From Bacteroidales bacterium UBA4070 (GTDB lineage Bacteria; Bacteroidota; Bacteroidia; Bacteroidales; VadinHA17), in the NCBI GenBank assembly GCA_002383485.1, contig DFYY01000007.1, positions 1 through 64,000 of the forward strand: a stretch of 64,000 nt of DNA, given 5' to 3'. Shown here in pieces: positions 25,240-34,347 of the stretch (position 1 is the stretch's first letter; each line of letters begins with the position of its first letter). The notes under the pieces were generated by a model that saw nothing but the letters and a program-made list of their open reading frames with translations, was not told the DNA's origin and did no database searches. The position numbers and the translations under genes are program-made.

Positions 25240-26257
25240 CCGGCTTGTAAGGGCTAACGTGAGAGCGCTGGTACCATACTCCTCTGCCAGGGATGAATAT
25301 GAAGGCAGGGAGGGCATCTTCCTTGATGCCAATGAAAGTCCCTTTGGCCCGCTCAACAGGTATCCCGATCCCCGCCACCGGGAGCTCAGGGCTGCAATCA
25401 GCAACCTGAAAGGGATTGCTTTAGAGAATATATTTCTCGGCAACGGCAGCGATGAGGTGATTGATCTTTGCTACCGGATCTTCTGTAACCCGGGAACCGA
25501 CAGGGCGGTGATATTCCCTCCGACATACGGAATGTACGGCGTCTCGGCGGCAATCAACGACGTTGAGGTTATAAAAGTGCCGCTTGATCAGGACTTTAAT
25601 ATCGATATCCCGGCGGTCACCCCGATTCTTGATGATGAACGCATCAGGCTGATCTTCATCTGCTCCCCGAACAATCCGACAGGCAACTGCATGGACCCGG
25701 ACAGGATTGAGTTCATTATCCGGAATTTCAGCGGCATAGTGGTTATTGATGAGGCTTATGCCGATTTCAGCGGGAAACCTTCATTCATCGAAAAGATCGG
25801 GCAGTATGACAACCTGATCGTGATCCAGACCTTCAGCAAGGCCATGGGCATGGCTGCCGCAAGGATAGGGATAGCCTTTGCATCACCGGCCATCCTGAAA
25901 TATTTCTTCCGCGTAAAGCCACCCTACAATATCAGCACACTGAACCAGGTGGCAGCCCTGGAACGGCTGAGTGATTTCAAACCTGTCACGATACAGACAG
26001 AAACGATTATTGCCGAACGCCGGAGGCTGCATGAAAAACTGGAAGCTATCACGCTGGTGGAGAAGGTCTGGCCTTCTGATGCAAACTTCCTCCTGGTGAG
26101 GGTAAAGGATGCTGACGCCGTCTATAATGCACTTATTAATAAGAATATAGTAGTCAGAAACAGGAGTCGTGAAGTAAGCGGTTGCCTGCGCATTACGGCA
26201 GGCACCAGGAGTGAGAACGACAGGCTCCTGGATGAGCTTAGTAAAATCGTGATATGA
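25226..26257 (+). CDS. hisC: Histidinol-phosphate aminotransferase
   Basis: PLP-dependent class I/II aminotransferase forming histidinol phosphate. 343 residues. DANESPFGP near the N-terminus, NGSDEVIDL, NNPTGN, DEAYADF and the PLP lysine in IQTFSKAMGMAAARIG are all present. It overlaps hisD by 14 bases and is followed by a 46-base gap before hisB, the largest gap in the his operon. Confidence 0.94.
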   Translation: MNRIDRLVRANVRALVPYSSARDEYEGREGIFLDANESPFGPLNRYPDPRHRELRAAISNLKGIALENIFLGNGSDEVIDLCYRIFCNPGTDRAVIFPPTYGMYGVSAAINDVEVIKVPLDQDFNIDIPAVTPILDDERIRLIFICSPNNPTGNCMDPDRIEFIIRNFSGIVVIDEAYADFSGKPSFIEKIGQYDNLIVIQTFSKAMGMAAARIGIAFASPAILKYFFRVKPPYNISTLNQVAALERLSDFKPVTIQTETIIAERRRLHEKLEAITLVEKVWPSDANFLLVRVKDADAVYNALINKNIVVRNRSREVSGCLRITAGTRSENDRLLDELSKIVI

Positions 26258-26303
26258 AGGCCGCACCATTAAAGACACAAATAAGGATGAAATTATTACT
26301 CAT

Positions 26304-27392
26304 ATGAAAAAGGTATTGTTTATAGACAGGGATGGCACCATACTGAAGGAACCGGCCGATGAGCAGGTGGACAGCCTGGAAAAACTGGAATTCATGCCGG
26401 GTGTGATTGGTGCCCTGTCTGCAATTGCCAGGGAAACCGACTTTGAACTCGTGATGGTGACAAACCAGGACGGGCTGGGCACACCGGAATTCCCTGAAGC
26501 AGACTTCCTTCCCCCCCACAATAAAATGCTCTCCATTCTCGAAGGTGAAGGAGTCATATTCGCAGCCCGGTTCATTGACCGCTCCTTCGAAAGAGATAAC
26601 TCCCCTTATCGCAAGTCGGGAACGGCAATGCTGACAAAATATCTGGCACAGGGAGTCGATCTCGGATCATCATTTGTCATCGGAGATCGCCTCACAGATA
26701 TTGAACTGGCCCGTAACCTGGGGTGTAAGTCAATCTTCTTCGGAAATGAAAGGAACCTGGATGCAGCTCTGTACACCACAGATTGGGATGAGATCCGCCG
26801 GTTCCTGAAAAGGATACCGAGAAGGGCGACTGTTTCCAGGAAGACCAGTGAGACAATGATAGAAGCTGAGATCACCCTTGACGGAACAGGAAAGAGCAGC
26901 ATTGACACAGGCATAGGCTTCCTTGATCATATGATTGACCAGCTGGCCCGTCACGGCAGCATCGATATCTGCCTGAAGGCAACGGGAGACCTGAGAGTTG
27001 ACGAGCATCATCTTGTTGAAGATGTGGCCATTGTGCTGGGAGAAGCCTTTAACATTGCCCTTGGAAGCAAGAAAGGGATCGGACGGTACGGTTTCACCCT
27101 CCCGATGGATGACTCGCTCGCGCAGGTGACGCTCGACTTTGGCGGGAGACCGTGGCTGACATGGGATGTTGCCTACAGGTCAGAAAGGGTGGGAACCATT
27201 CCATCAGAGATGTTTTCACACTTCTTCAGGTCATTCTGTGACAGTGCAAAATGCAACATCCACATACATGCCGCCGGGGAGAATGAGCACCACAAGACCG
27301 AAGCCATCTTCAAGGCTTTTGCCAGGGCGGTAAGAATGGCCGTGGAAGCCACGGACAACAACATTCTCCCATCAACGAAAGGAACATTATGA
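26304..27392 (+). CDS. hisB: Bifunctional histidinol-phosphatase / imidazoleglycerol-phosphate dehydratase
   Basis: Fused enzyme of 362 residues, matching E. coli HisB (355). The N-terminal HAD phosphatase (about 1-165) starts FIDRDGTILKEP with the two catalytic aspartates. The C-terminal dehydratase (about 170-362) carries the manganese-binding motifs EHHLVEDVAIVLGEAF and NEHHKTEAIFKAFARA. Fusion of these steps is known in proteobacteria and Bacteroidetes. The stop overlaps hisH by 4 bases. Confidence 0.95.
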   Translation: MKKVLFIDRDGTILKEPADEQVDSLEKLEFMPGVIGALSAIARETDFELVMVTNQDGLGTPEFPEADFLPPHNKMLSILEGEGVIFAARFIDRSFERDNSPYRKSGTAMLTKYLAQGVDLGSSFVIGDRLTDIELARNLGCKSIFFGNERNLDAALYTTDWDEIRRFLKRIPRRATVSRKTSETMIEAEITLDGTGKSSIDTGIGFLDHMIDQLARHGSIDICLKATGDLRVDEHHLVEDVAIVLGEAFNIALGSKKGIGRYGFTLPMDDSLAQVTLDFGGRPWLTWDVAYRSERVGTIPSEMFSHFFRSFCDSAKCNIHIHAAGENEHHKTEAIFKAFARAVRMAVEATDNNILPSTKGTL

Positions 27393-27970
27393 TAGCTGTT
27401 CTGCAATACAACTCAGGCAATATAATGTCTGTAAAGGTGGCACTGGAGAGACTGGGACACAGGGCGGTAATCACATCAGATCCGGAGGTAATCTCCATTG
27501 CTGACAAAGTGATCATACCAGGGGTGGGAGAAGCGCGGTCTGCAATGAAACACCTTAAGGAGAGAGGCCTTGACAGGGTGATTGTCTCACTGAAACAACC
27601 GGTACTCGGCATTTGCCTGGGGCTTCAGCTCATGTGTAAATATTCGGAAGAGGGAGACACAAAATGCCTTGGTATATTCGATACCTCAGTAAAAAGATTC
27701 CCGGACGGAGCCAGGGTGCCCCACATGGGATGGAATGACTTTGTCTCTCTGGACAAAGATCCGATCCTTAAGGGAATAAATCTTTCCGATGATGTGTATT
27801 ATGTGCACAGCTATTACGCAGGAGTCAATGAATACACAACCGCTGTCTGTGACTATGGCATTGAATTCTCGGCAGCAATGCGATGCGACAACTTCTTTGG
27901 AACGCAGTTTCATCCCGAAAAGTCAGCTGCGCCCGGATCTTTGATACTTGAAAACTTTATCGGTCTATGA
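27389..27970 (+). CDS. hisH: Imidazole glycerol phosphate synthase, glutamine amidotransferase subunit
   Basis: Class I glutaminase delivering ammonia to HisF. 193 residues. The nucleophile is Cys76 in GICLGLQLMC, with His-Glu in QFHPEKSA completing the triad. The N-terminal YNSGNIMSVKVALERLG is typical. Overlaps hisB (4 bases) and hisA (4 bases). Confidence 0.95.
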   Translation: MIAVLQYNSGNIMSVKVALERLGHRAVITSDPEVISIADKVIIPGVGEARSAMKHLKERGLDRVIVSLKQPVLGICLGLQLMCKYSEEGDTKCLGIFDTSVKRFPDGARVPHMGWNDFVSLDKDPILKGINLSDDVYYVHSYYAGVNEYTTAVCDYGIEFSAAMRCDNFFGTQFHPEKSAAPGSLILENFIGL

Positions 27971-28680
27971 GAATTATTCCGGCAATAGATATAATTGACG
28001 GCAGGTGCGTAAGGCTGACGCAAGGCGATTATTCCAGGAAGACTCTTTACAGCCGGGAACCGGTTGAGGTAGCCAGGGAGTTGGAGGCACATGGAATCAG
28101 ATACCTGCACCTGGTTGACCTTGACGGGGCACGGGAAGGAAAAATCAGGAATCACGGGGTGCTTGAGGTCATTGCCGACAAGACCGGCCTGAAGGTGGAC
28201 TTCAGCGGTGGCATCAGAAATGATAAAGATCTGCGCACTGCTTTTCGTTGCGGCGCCTCACAGGTCACATGCGGGAGCATTGCCGTATCCCGGCCCGGTC
28301 TCTTCCTTCAATGGCTGGCTGATTACGGTCCTGAACGGATAATCCTCGGAGCCGACTTCAGGCAGAGAAAGGTGGCAACCGGCGGATGGCTGTCAGGATC
28401 TGAAACTGATATTATGAACTTCCTCCGGCAGTACAGGTCTGAAGGGGTGGTATATGCCATGTGCACTGACATTGAAAAGGACGGGATGCTCGACGGACCA
28501 TCCGTTGACATGTATAAAGAGATCGTGCAGATTGAAGGTCTCTCACTCATTGCAAGCGGAGGCATCACCTCGTTGGAAGACTTAATGAAACTGAGGGAAA
28601 CAGGCTGTGAAGCAGCCATCGTTGGCAAGGCAATTTATGAAGGTAAAATATCACTTAAGGAACTGGCTGAATTATGCTGA
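27967..28680 (+). CDS. hisA: ProFAR isomerase
   Basis: Phosphoribosylformimino-AICAR-phosphate isomerase, a TIM barrel of 237 residues related to HisF. The first catalytic Asp is in PAIDIIDGRCVRL and the second half-barrel Asp in YAMCTDIEKDGM; phosphate-binding SGGIRND and ASGGITS loops are present. Overlaps hisH by 4 and hisF by 7 bases. Confidence 0.95.
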   Translation: MRIIPAIDIIDGRCVRLTQGDYSRKTLYSREPVEVARELEAHGIRYLHLVDLDGAREGKIRNHGVLEVIADKTGLKVDFSGGIRNDKDLRTAFRCGASQVTCGSIAVSRPGLFLQWLADYGPERIILGADFRQRKVATGGWLSGSETDIMNFLRQYRSEGVVYAMCTDIEKDGMLDGPSVDMYKEIVQIEGLSLIASGGITSLEDLMKLRETGCEAAIVGKAIYEGKISLKELAELC

Positions 28681-29429
28681 AGAAAAGAATCATACCCTGC
28701 CTTGACATAAGGGACGGGCGAACGGTAAAAGGGATAAGCTTTGTCAATCTGAGGGATGCCGGTGATCCGGTGGAGCTGGCAAGGGCATATGCTGACCAAT
28801 CCGCAGATGAGATTGTGTTTCTTGATATCACGGCAACACATGAGAAGAGAAAGACGCTGGCACAACTGGTTGAAAAGATTGCAAATGCAATAAACATTCC
28901 GTTCACAGTCGGAGGAGGCATCAGCACCAGGGAGGATGTATCAGTTCTTATCAGGTCCGGGGCTGACAAGGTAAGCGTCAATTCGGCTGCTGTAATCGAA
29001 CCCCGGCTGATTTCCAGTCTCGCTGACAGCTTCGGAAGCCAGTGCATAGTAGTTGCAATTGATGCTCAATTCACTGACGGTGAATGGATGGTTTGCATCA
29101 ACGGCGGAAGGAAGGTTACGGGATTACGGGCCCTGGATTGGGCCGGGGAGGCTGAGAGACTGGGCGCCGGAGAGATACTCCTCACCTCATTTAACCGCGA
29201 CGGTACAAAAAAGGGCTTTTCAATTGACATAACCTCTGCAATCAGCGACAGGGTAAACATCCCGGTCATTGCCTCTGGCGGCGCAGGTACAATGGAGCAC
29301 TTCAGAAAGGTCTTCGAAGAGACTTCCTGCAGCGCTGCCCTGGCGGCCTCGATATTCCACTTCGGCGAGATACTGATCCCTGATCTGAAAAGATACCTTC
29401 AGAATAATAATATAAACGTAAGATTATGA
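28674..29429 (+). CDS. hisF: Imidazole glycerol phosphate synthase, cyclase subunit
   Basis: TIM-barrel cyclase that uses HisH-derived ammonia to form imidazole glycerol phosphate and AICAR. 251 residues, matching the norm. Catalytic aspartates are in IPCLDIRDGRTVKG and LTSFNRDGTKKG. Phosphate loops VGGGIST and ASGGAGT are visible. Overlaps hisA and hisIE. Confidence 0.95.
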   Translation: MLKKRIIPCLDIRDGRTVKGISFVNLRDAGDPVELARAYADQSADEIVFLDITATHEKRKTLAQLVEKIANAINIPFTVGGGISTREDVSVLIRSGADKVSVNSAAVIEPRLISSLADSFGSQCIVVAIDAQFTDGEWMVCINGGRKVTGLRALDWAGEAERLGAGEILLTSFNRDGTKKGFSIDITSAISDRVNIPVIASGGAGTMEHFRKVFEETSCSAALAASIFHFGEILIPDLKRYLQNNNINVRL

Positions 29430-30019
29430 ATATCGATTTTAAAAAAGGTGAAGGCCTGGTGCCTGCCGTAATACAGGACAGCTGCACAATGCAGGTGCTG
29501 ATGGTCGGTTACATGAATGAGAAGGCTTACAGCAAAACGGTAAGCGAAGGAAGGGTGACTTTCTTCAGCCGCAGCAGGCAGAGTCTCTGGACCAAGGGAG
29601 AGACCTCAGGAAATTTCCTGACGGTAAAAGAGATTCTTCCAGACTGTGACAGTGATGCCCTGCTGATACGGGTTGAACCTGCCGGACCTGTATGCCATAC
29701 AGGAACAAACTCATGCTTCGGCGACAGGGAGACAAAAGGATTTCTTTACAGGCTCGAGAAGATAATCGGTGAGAGGATAAGTGAAAACGCCGCTGATTCT
29801 TATACAAACAAATTATTTCATAAGGGTATTAACAAGATCGCCCAGAAGGTTGGGGAAGAGGCTGTTGAACTTGTGATAGAGGCCAAGGACGACAACATTG
29901 ACCTCTTCAGAAACGAGGCTGCTGACCTTCTTTACCACCTGCTGGTTCTCCTCAGGGCCCGGTCAACGACACTTTCAGAGATTGAAGAGGTGCTCTCACA
30001 GAGACATAAGACAAAATGA
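29426..30019 (+). CDS. hisI: Bifunctional phosphoribosyl-AMP cyclohydrolase / phosphoribosyl-ATP pyrophosphatase
   Basis: HisIE fusion of 197 residues. The N-terminal cyclohydrolase (about 1-105) contains MVGYMNEKAY, FFSRSRQSLWTKGETSGN and the zinc-cysteine region (DCDSDALL, CHTGTNSCF). The C-terminal MazG-like pyrophosphatase (about 110-197) contains KVGEEAVELVIEAKD and NEAADLLYHLLVLL. It is the last his gene; the complete pathway HisG-D-C-B-H-A-F-IE is encoded without a break. Confidence 0.95.
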   Translation: MNIDFKKGEGLVPAVIQDSCTMQVLMVGYMNEKAYSKTVSEGRVTFFSRSRQSLWTKGETSGNFLTVKEILPDCDSDALLIRVEPAGPVCHTGTNSCFGDRETKGFLYRLEKIIGERISENAADSYTNKLFHKGINKIAQKVGEEAVELVIEAKDDNIDLFRNEAADLLYHLLVLLRARSTTLSEIEEVLSQRHKTK

Positions 30020-30084
30020 AACAAAAGCTGGAGAGCCGTTAAAAAAAATTTACCTCGCAGCATCTGTGGTATAAAATAATCACT

Positions 30085-30141
30085 ATGTTTGCACTGATGA
30101 AACGATTCAAGGTATATAACTGGCGCTGGTGCAGCTCATAG
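30085..30141 (+). CDS. trp leader peptide upstream of trpB2
   Basis: An 18-codon ORF, MFALMKRFKVYNWRWCSS followed by TAG. Two of the few Trp codons expected by chance fall here as Trp-Arg-Trp (TGG CGC TGG, 30121-30129), ten bases before the stop and just ahead of an intrinsic terminator (30193-30229). This is the arrangement of tryptophan-operon leaders. No strong TAnnTTTG promoter is visible upstream, so read-through from hisIE (stop at 30019) may contribute transcription. Confidence 0.82.
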   Translation: MFALMKRFKVYNWRWCSS

Positions 30142-30229
30142 ATTGAAGCTGTGAATCACGCCGTTATATAACCCGTATAGGATAATTATACAAAGAGGCA
30201 CGCTGATCACAGCGTGCTTCTTGTTTTTT
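30132..30229 (+). terminator. trp attenuator (hairpin 1:2, antiterminator, terminator)
   Basis: The terminator stem pairs GAGGCACGCTG (30195-30205) with CAGCGTGCTTC (30210-30220) around ATCA, followed by TTGTTTTTT to 30229. CTGTGAATCA (30149-30158) is complementary to TGATCACAG (30204-30212) with one bulged A, giving an antiterminator. CAGCT (30132-30136) pairs with AGCTG (30147-30151) as the competing upstream hairpin. A ribosome stalled on the Trp codons would mask CAGCT and free the antiterminator arm. Confidence 0.82.
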
Positions 30230-30255
30230 ATTAACCCTGTTAAACATTAACGAAA

Positions 30256-31623
30256 ATGAAAAAGATCACAAAAATTCTTCTGTCTGAAAACGAAATGCCC
30301 CGGCAATGGTATAACATCATGGCAGACATGCCCAACAAGCCTCTGCCGCCGCTTAATCCGGCCACGGGCAAGCCTGTGGGCCCTGAGGACCTCTCGGTCA
30401 TCTTCCCGATGGAGCTCATAAAGCAGGAAGTCTCAACAGAGAGATACATTGACATCCCCGATGAGGTACTCGATCTCTACCGGACATTCCGTCCCTCTCC
30501 CCTCTTCCGGGCGCACAACCTGGAGAAGGTCCTCGGCACAAAGAGCAAGATCTATTACAAGTACGAAGGTGGTAACTATTCCGGCTCACACAAGGCCAAC
30601 ACCGCCATCCCCCAGGCATACTACAACAAGATGGAGGGTGTGAGGCGCATCACCACGGAGACCGGTGCAGGGCAGTGGGGCAGTGCGATGAGTTTTGCAT
30701 GCAACCACTTCGGGCTCGATCTGCTGGTCTTCATGGTCAGGGTCAGCTACAACCAGAAGCCCGGACGCAAACTGATGATGAACACCTATAATGCCAAGGT
30801 GGTGCCTTCACCCAGCACAATGACTGCGGCAGGCCGCAGAGTCCTCGAGGCTGATCCCGATTCCCCCGGCAGCCTGGGTATAGCCATCTCAGAGGCCATG
30901 GAGATAGCGGCACAGGATCCATATACCAAATATGCTCTGGGCAGCGTGCTCAACCATGTTATCCTGCACCAGACAATCATTGGCCAGGAGGCGATGCTGC
31001 AACTGGAGAAGGCAGGAGACTACCCGGATGTTGTGATAGGTTGCTTTGGCGGTGGTTCAAACTTCTCCGGGATATCATTCCCCTTCCTCAGGGAGAATCT
31101 CGTCAATGGCAGGAATACCAGGCTGGTGGCTATTGAACCTGCATCATGCCCCAAGCTTACCAAAGGGAAATTCACATACGATTTCGGCGACCAGTCAGGA
31201 ATGACCCCGCTGCTTCCGATGTATACCCTCGGCCATAACTTCATCCCGGATAAGATTCATGCCGGCGGTCTGCGTTATCACGGGGCAGGTGTACTCGTAA
31301 GCCAGCTGCGTAAGGACGGCTTCGTGGAGGCCAAGGCGAAGTTCCAGCGCGAGTGTTTCGAGGGGGCTATACTCTTTGCCCGTTCAGAAGGAATTCTCCC
31401 GGCACCGGAATCGTCATATGCTATCGCCGGTGCTCTTGACGAGGCAAGACGGGCTGACCTCGAGGGTGTATCAAAAACGATACTCTTCAATCTCAGCGGC
31501 CACGGTCACTTTGACATCACAGCCTATGAGAAGTATTTCGAGGGTAACCTGCCTGACCACGAGGCCACAACCGAAGAGATCAGCCAGTCACTGGAAAACT
31601 CGGCTATCCCGGTCCTCACATAA
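30256..31623 (+). CDS. trpB2: Tryptophan synthase beta-like protein TrpB2
   Basis: PLP enzyme of the TrpB2 class, 455 residues, longer than TrpB1 (about 397). PLP lysine Lys113 is in GNYSGSHKANTA; GAGQWG, the phosphate-binding CFGGGSNFSG and the C-terminal NLSGHGHFD are visible. TrpB2 proteins condense indole and serine to tryptophan, often without TrpA. No trpA or other trp gene is nearby. The Trp-rich leader and attenuator directly upstream show that expression is meant to respond to charged tRNA-Trp, which supports a true tryptophan-synthesis or indole-salvage role. Confidence 0.9.
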   Translation: MKKITKILLSENEMPRQWYNIMADMPNKPLPPLNPATGKPVGPEDLSVIFPMELIKQEVSTERYIDIPDEVLDLYRTFRPSPLFRAHNLEKVLGTKSKIYYKYEGGNYSGSHKANTAIPQAYYNKMEGVRRITTETGAGQWGSAMSFACNHFGLDLLVFMVRVSYNQKPGRKLMMNTYNAKVVPSPSTMTAAGRRVLEADPDSPGSLGIAISEAMEIAAQDPYTKYALGSVLNHVILHQTIIGQEAMLQLEKAGDYPDVVIGCFGGGSNFSGISFPFLRENLVNGRNTRLVAIEPASCPKLTKGKFTYDFGDQSGMTPLLPMYTLGHNFIPDKIHAGGLRYHGAGVLVSQLRKDGFVEAKAKFQRECFEGAILFARSEGILPAPESSYAIAGALDEARRADLEGVSKTILFNLSGHGHFDITAYEKYFEGNLPDHEATTEEISQSLENSAIPVLT

Positions 31624-31642
31624 AGACTGCGTACTGTAAACT

Positions 31643-31677
31643 AAAATGGAGATGAGGCGCGGCCTCATCTCCATTTT
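31643..31677. terminator. Bidirectional terminator between trpB2 and nrdJ
   Basis: A perfect 16-base stem, AAAATGGAGATGAGGC (31643-31658) with GCCTCATCTCCATTTT (31662-31677) and a 3-base loop, has a T-run on each strand. It lies between the convergent ends of trpB2 and the ribonucleotide reductase gene, so it can end both transcripts. Confidence 0.85.
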
Positions 31678-31704
31678 CTTAATGATATGGGTTTTATTAA
31701 ATGA

Positions 31705-34347
31705 TCAGCTGCATTTCGATGTGCCGCAATCGCTGCATATCAGGCATCCCTCCTGGTAAACCACCGCAGTGGAACCGCAGTTCTCACACTTGCCTTTGGC
31801 CTTCGTGCCGTTGGGGATGTAACGCTTGAGCGATCTCTCCACCCCGTTCTTCCAGGTGTTGATAGATTCGTTATCAAGCTTCATCGAGGAGACCAGCTCA
31901 ACCACGTCCTTGACGGGCATACCGTAGCGCAGAACCCCCGAGATGAGACGCGCATAATTCCAGAACTCCGGTTTGAACATGTGCGAAAGACCGCCCAGTG
32001 TGTTCTTGTAGCCGTATTTGTCAGTATACTGGAAGTCGTACCTGGTGTTGCCTGCATCATCCTTGTTCTTGATGATCCTCCCCTTGATAATGCTCTTTGG
32101 AATGGGAAACATCTCATCATCCTGGAGACCGGTGAAGATCTCGTAGGGTACTCCGTCCTTCAGTCCGACAAATGCGATCCATTTCTCTTCGTTATTCTGG
32201 AACCGGATGACGTCAGCCTCAAGCACCTTGGGCCTTAGCGGCGACCAGTCGCCCTTCTTCTCCTCCTTGCTGTTTGATACCAGCACACCGGCCCTGGAGC
32301 CGTCGCGGTAAACGGTTGCACCCTTGCATCCCTCTTTCCATGCCGTGAGGTAGAGTTCGGAGACAAGCTCCTCCTTCGCCTCGGCGGGAAGGTTGATTGT
32401 AACGCTGATGGAGTGGTCAACCCATTTCTGAATCGCACCCTGCATCCTCACCTTCGCAACCCAGTCGACATCATTGGCAGTAGCCTTGTCATACGGAGAA
32501 GCGGAAACGATATCATTCAGCTGAGTCTCCGTCATCTCCTTCACCTCCTCGTACTTATAGCCGTTCACCTTCATCCAGTCGATGAACTTGTGATGGAAGA
32601 CAACAAACTCCTCCCAGCAGTCCCCCACCTCGTCGACAAAGGTCACCTTCACGTCCTTGTCGTTGGGATTGACCTTGCGGCGGCGCTTGTAGTAAGGCAT
32701 GAACACCGGCTCTATCCCGGATGTTGTCTGGCTCATCAGGCTGGTGGAGCCGGTTGGGGCAATTGTCAGCAGGGCGATATTGCGCCTGCCCTTGCTCTCC
32801 ATCACTTCAACCATCCCGGGATCGGCTTCGCGAAGGCGGCTAATGAAAGGATTGTTTTTTTCACGTTCTGCGCTGTAAATGGGGAATGCGCCTCTCTCCT
32901 CCGCCATGTTGGTTGAGGCTCGATACGCCTCGATGGCCAGCGTGCGGTGAACGCTCACCGAGAACTCTGTGGCTTCGTCTGTCCCGTACCTGAGACCAAG
33001 CGCAGCAAGCATGTCGCCCTCGGCTGTGATGCCGATGCCGGTACGCCTGCCTTCGCCGGTCTTGTGACGGATATTTTCCCACATATTACGCTCGACACGC
33101 TTCAGTTCCGGATCCTCCGGATCAGCGTCAATCTTGGCGATGATGGCATCGATCTTCTCCTGCTCGAGATCGATTATATCGTCCATAATACGCTGTGAGA
33201 GATGCACATGCTCCTTGAAAAGGTCGAAATCAAACTTCGCCTTTGGCGTAAACGGATTCTTCACATAGCTGAAGAGATTGATTGCAATCAGCCTGCAACT
33301 GTCATAAGGACAGAGTGGTATCTCACCGCACGGGTTGGTGGAGACGGTCTCGTAACCGAGATCGGCATAGCAGTCAGGAACACTTTCGTTTCTGATTGTA
33401 TCCCAGAAGAGTACGCCCGGCTCTGCTGATTTCCAGGCGTTGTGCACTATCTTGTTCCAGAGTTTGCGGGCATCAATCTCCCTGACAAACTTCGGGTTAT
33501 CTGAGTTGATGGGGTATTGCTGGCGGAATGATTTGCCGTCAATTACCGCCTGCATGAAGTCGTTTGTGATTTTCACGGAGACATTGGCCCCGGTGACTTT
33601 GCCCGCCTCGAGTTTTGCATCTATAAAACTCTCAGAGTCAGGATGTTTGATTGAGATAGAGAGCATCAGCGCTCCGCGGCGACCGTCCTGCGCCACCTCG
33701 CGGGTAGAGTTGGAATAACGTTCCATGAAGGGAACCACGCCGGTGGATGTGAGGGCGCTGTTGAGCACAGGTGATCCCTTGGGACGGATGTGTGACAGGT
33801 CATGCCCTACGCCACCGCGACGCTTCATGAGCTGTACCTGCTCCTGATCTATCTTCATGATACCGCCGTATGAGTCAGAGTCTCCCTTGTTGCCTATGAC
33901 GAAACAATTGGAGAGCGAGGCTACCTGGAATTCATTGCCGATGCCGGTCATTGGCCCGCCCTGCGGGATGATATATCTGAAGTCCCTGAAAGCTTCATAG
34001 ATGACCTCGGCGGGAACAGGGTTGGGATATTTTTGTTCGATTCGGTATATCTCGGAGGCAAGACGCTGATGCATATCATCGGGTGTCTTCTCATAGAGGT
34101 TCCCGAACGAGTCCTTGAGAGCATATTTGCTTGCCCATACCTTCGCCGCCAGGTCATCGCCTCCGAAGTAGAGACGAGTCGCCTTAATGGCATCATCGTA
34201 GGTGAAAGTCTTTTTCGGACTCTCGCCGGCGGACCTGCTTTTCTTCTCCGTCAGCGCCTCTTCTTTTTTGATCTTCCTCTCCTCTTTTGTTAAAAGCTCC
34301 TTTTCATTAGAGGCGACGGTGCCCGAATGGACAGTTGAATCTCCCAT
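31705..34347 (-). CDS. nrdJ: Adenosylcobalamin-dependent ribonucleotide reductase (class II)
   Basis: Class II ribonucleotide reductase making deoxyribonucleotides with adenosylcobalamin instead of a diiron partner. 880 residues. The substrate-site regions SLSNCFVIGNKGDS and NPCGEIPLCPYDSC, the GGVGHDLSHIRPKGSP block, and a C-terminal zinc-ribbon-like tail with paired cysteines (CENCGS...CLICSDCGTSKC) are present, as in vitamin-B12-dependent NrdJ. The first 45 residues are a Lys/Glu/Ser-rich extension. It implies a need for cobalamin and allows growth without oxygen. Monocistronic by context. Confidence 0.93.
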   Translation of the reverse strand: MGDSTVHSGTVASNEKELLTKEERKIKKEEALTEKKSRSAGESPKKTFTYDDAIKATRLYFGGDDLAAKVWASKYALKDSFGNLYEKTPDDMHQRLASEIYRIEQKYPNPVPAEVIYEAFRDFRYIIPQGGPMTGIGNEFQVASLSNCFVIGNKGDSDSYGGIMKIDQEQVQLMKRRGGVGHDLSHIRPKGSPVLNSALTSTGVVPFMERYSNSTREVAQDGRRGALMLSISIKHPDSESFIDAKLEAGKVTGANVSVKITNDFMQAVIDGKSFRQQYPINSDNPKFVREIDARKLWNKIVHNAWKSAEPGVLFWDTIRNESVPDCYADLGYETVSTNPCGEIPLCPYDSCRLIAINLFSYVKNPFTPKAKFDFDLFKEHVHLSQRIMDDIIDLEQEKIDAIIAKIDADPEDPELKRVERNMWENIRHKTGEGRRTGIGITAEGDMLAALGLRYGTDEATEFSVSVHRTLAIEAYRASTNMAEERGAFPIYSAEREKNNPFISRLREADPGMVEVMESKGRRNIALLTIAPTGSTSLMSQTTSGIEPVFMPYYKRRRKVNPNDKDVKVTFVDEVGDCWEEFVVFHHKFIDWMKVNGYKYEEVKEMTETQLNDIVSASPYDKATANDVDWVAKVRMQGAIQKWVDHSISVTINLPAEAKEELVSELYLTAWKEGCKGATVYRDGSRAGVLVSNSKEEKKGDWSPLRPKVLEADVIRFQNNEEKWIAFVGLKDGVPYEIFTGLQDDEMFPIPKSIIKGRIIKNKDDAGNTRYDFQYTDKYGYKNTLGGLSHMFKPEFWNYARLISGVLRYGMPVKDVVELVSSMKLDNESINTWKNGVERSLKRYIPNGTKAKGKCENCGSTAVVYQEGCLICSDCGTSKCS

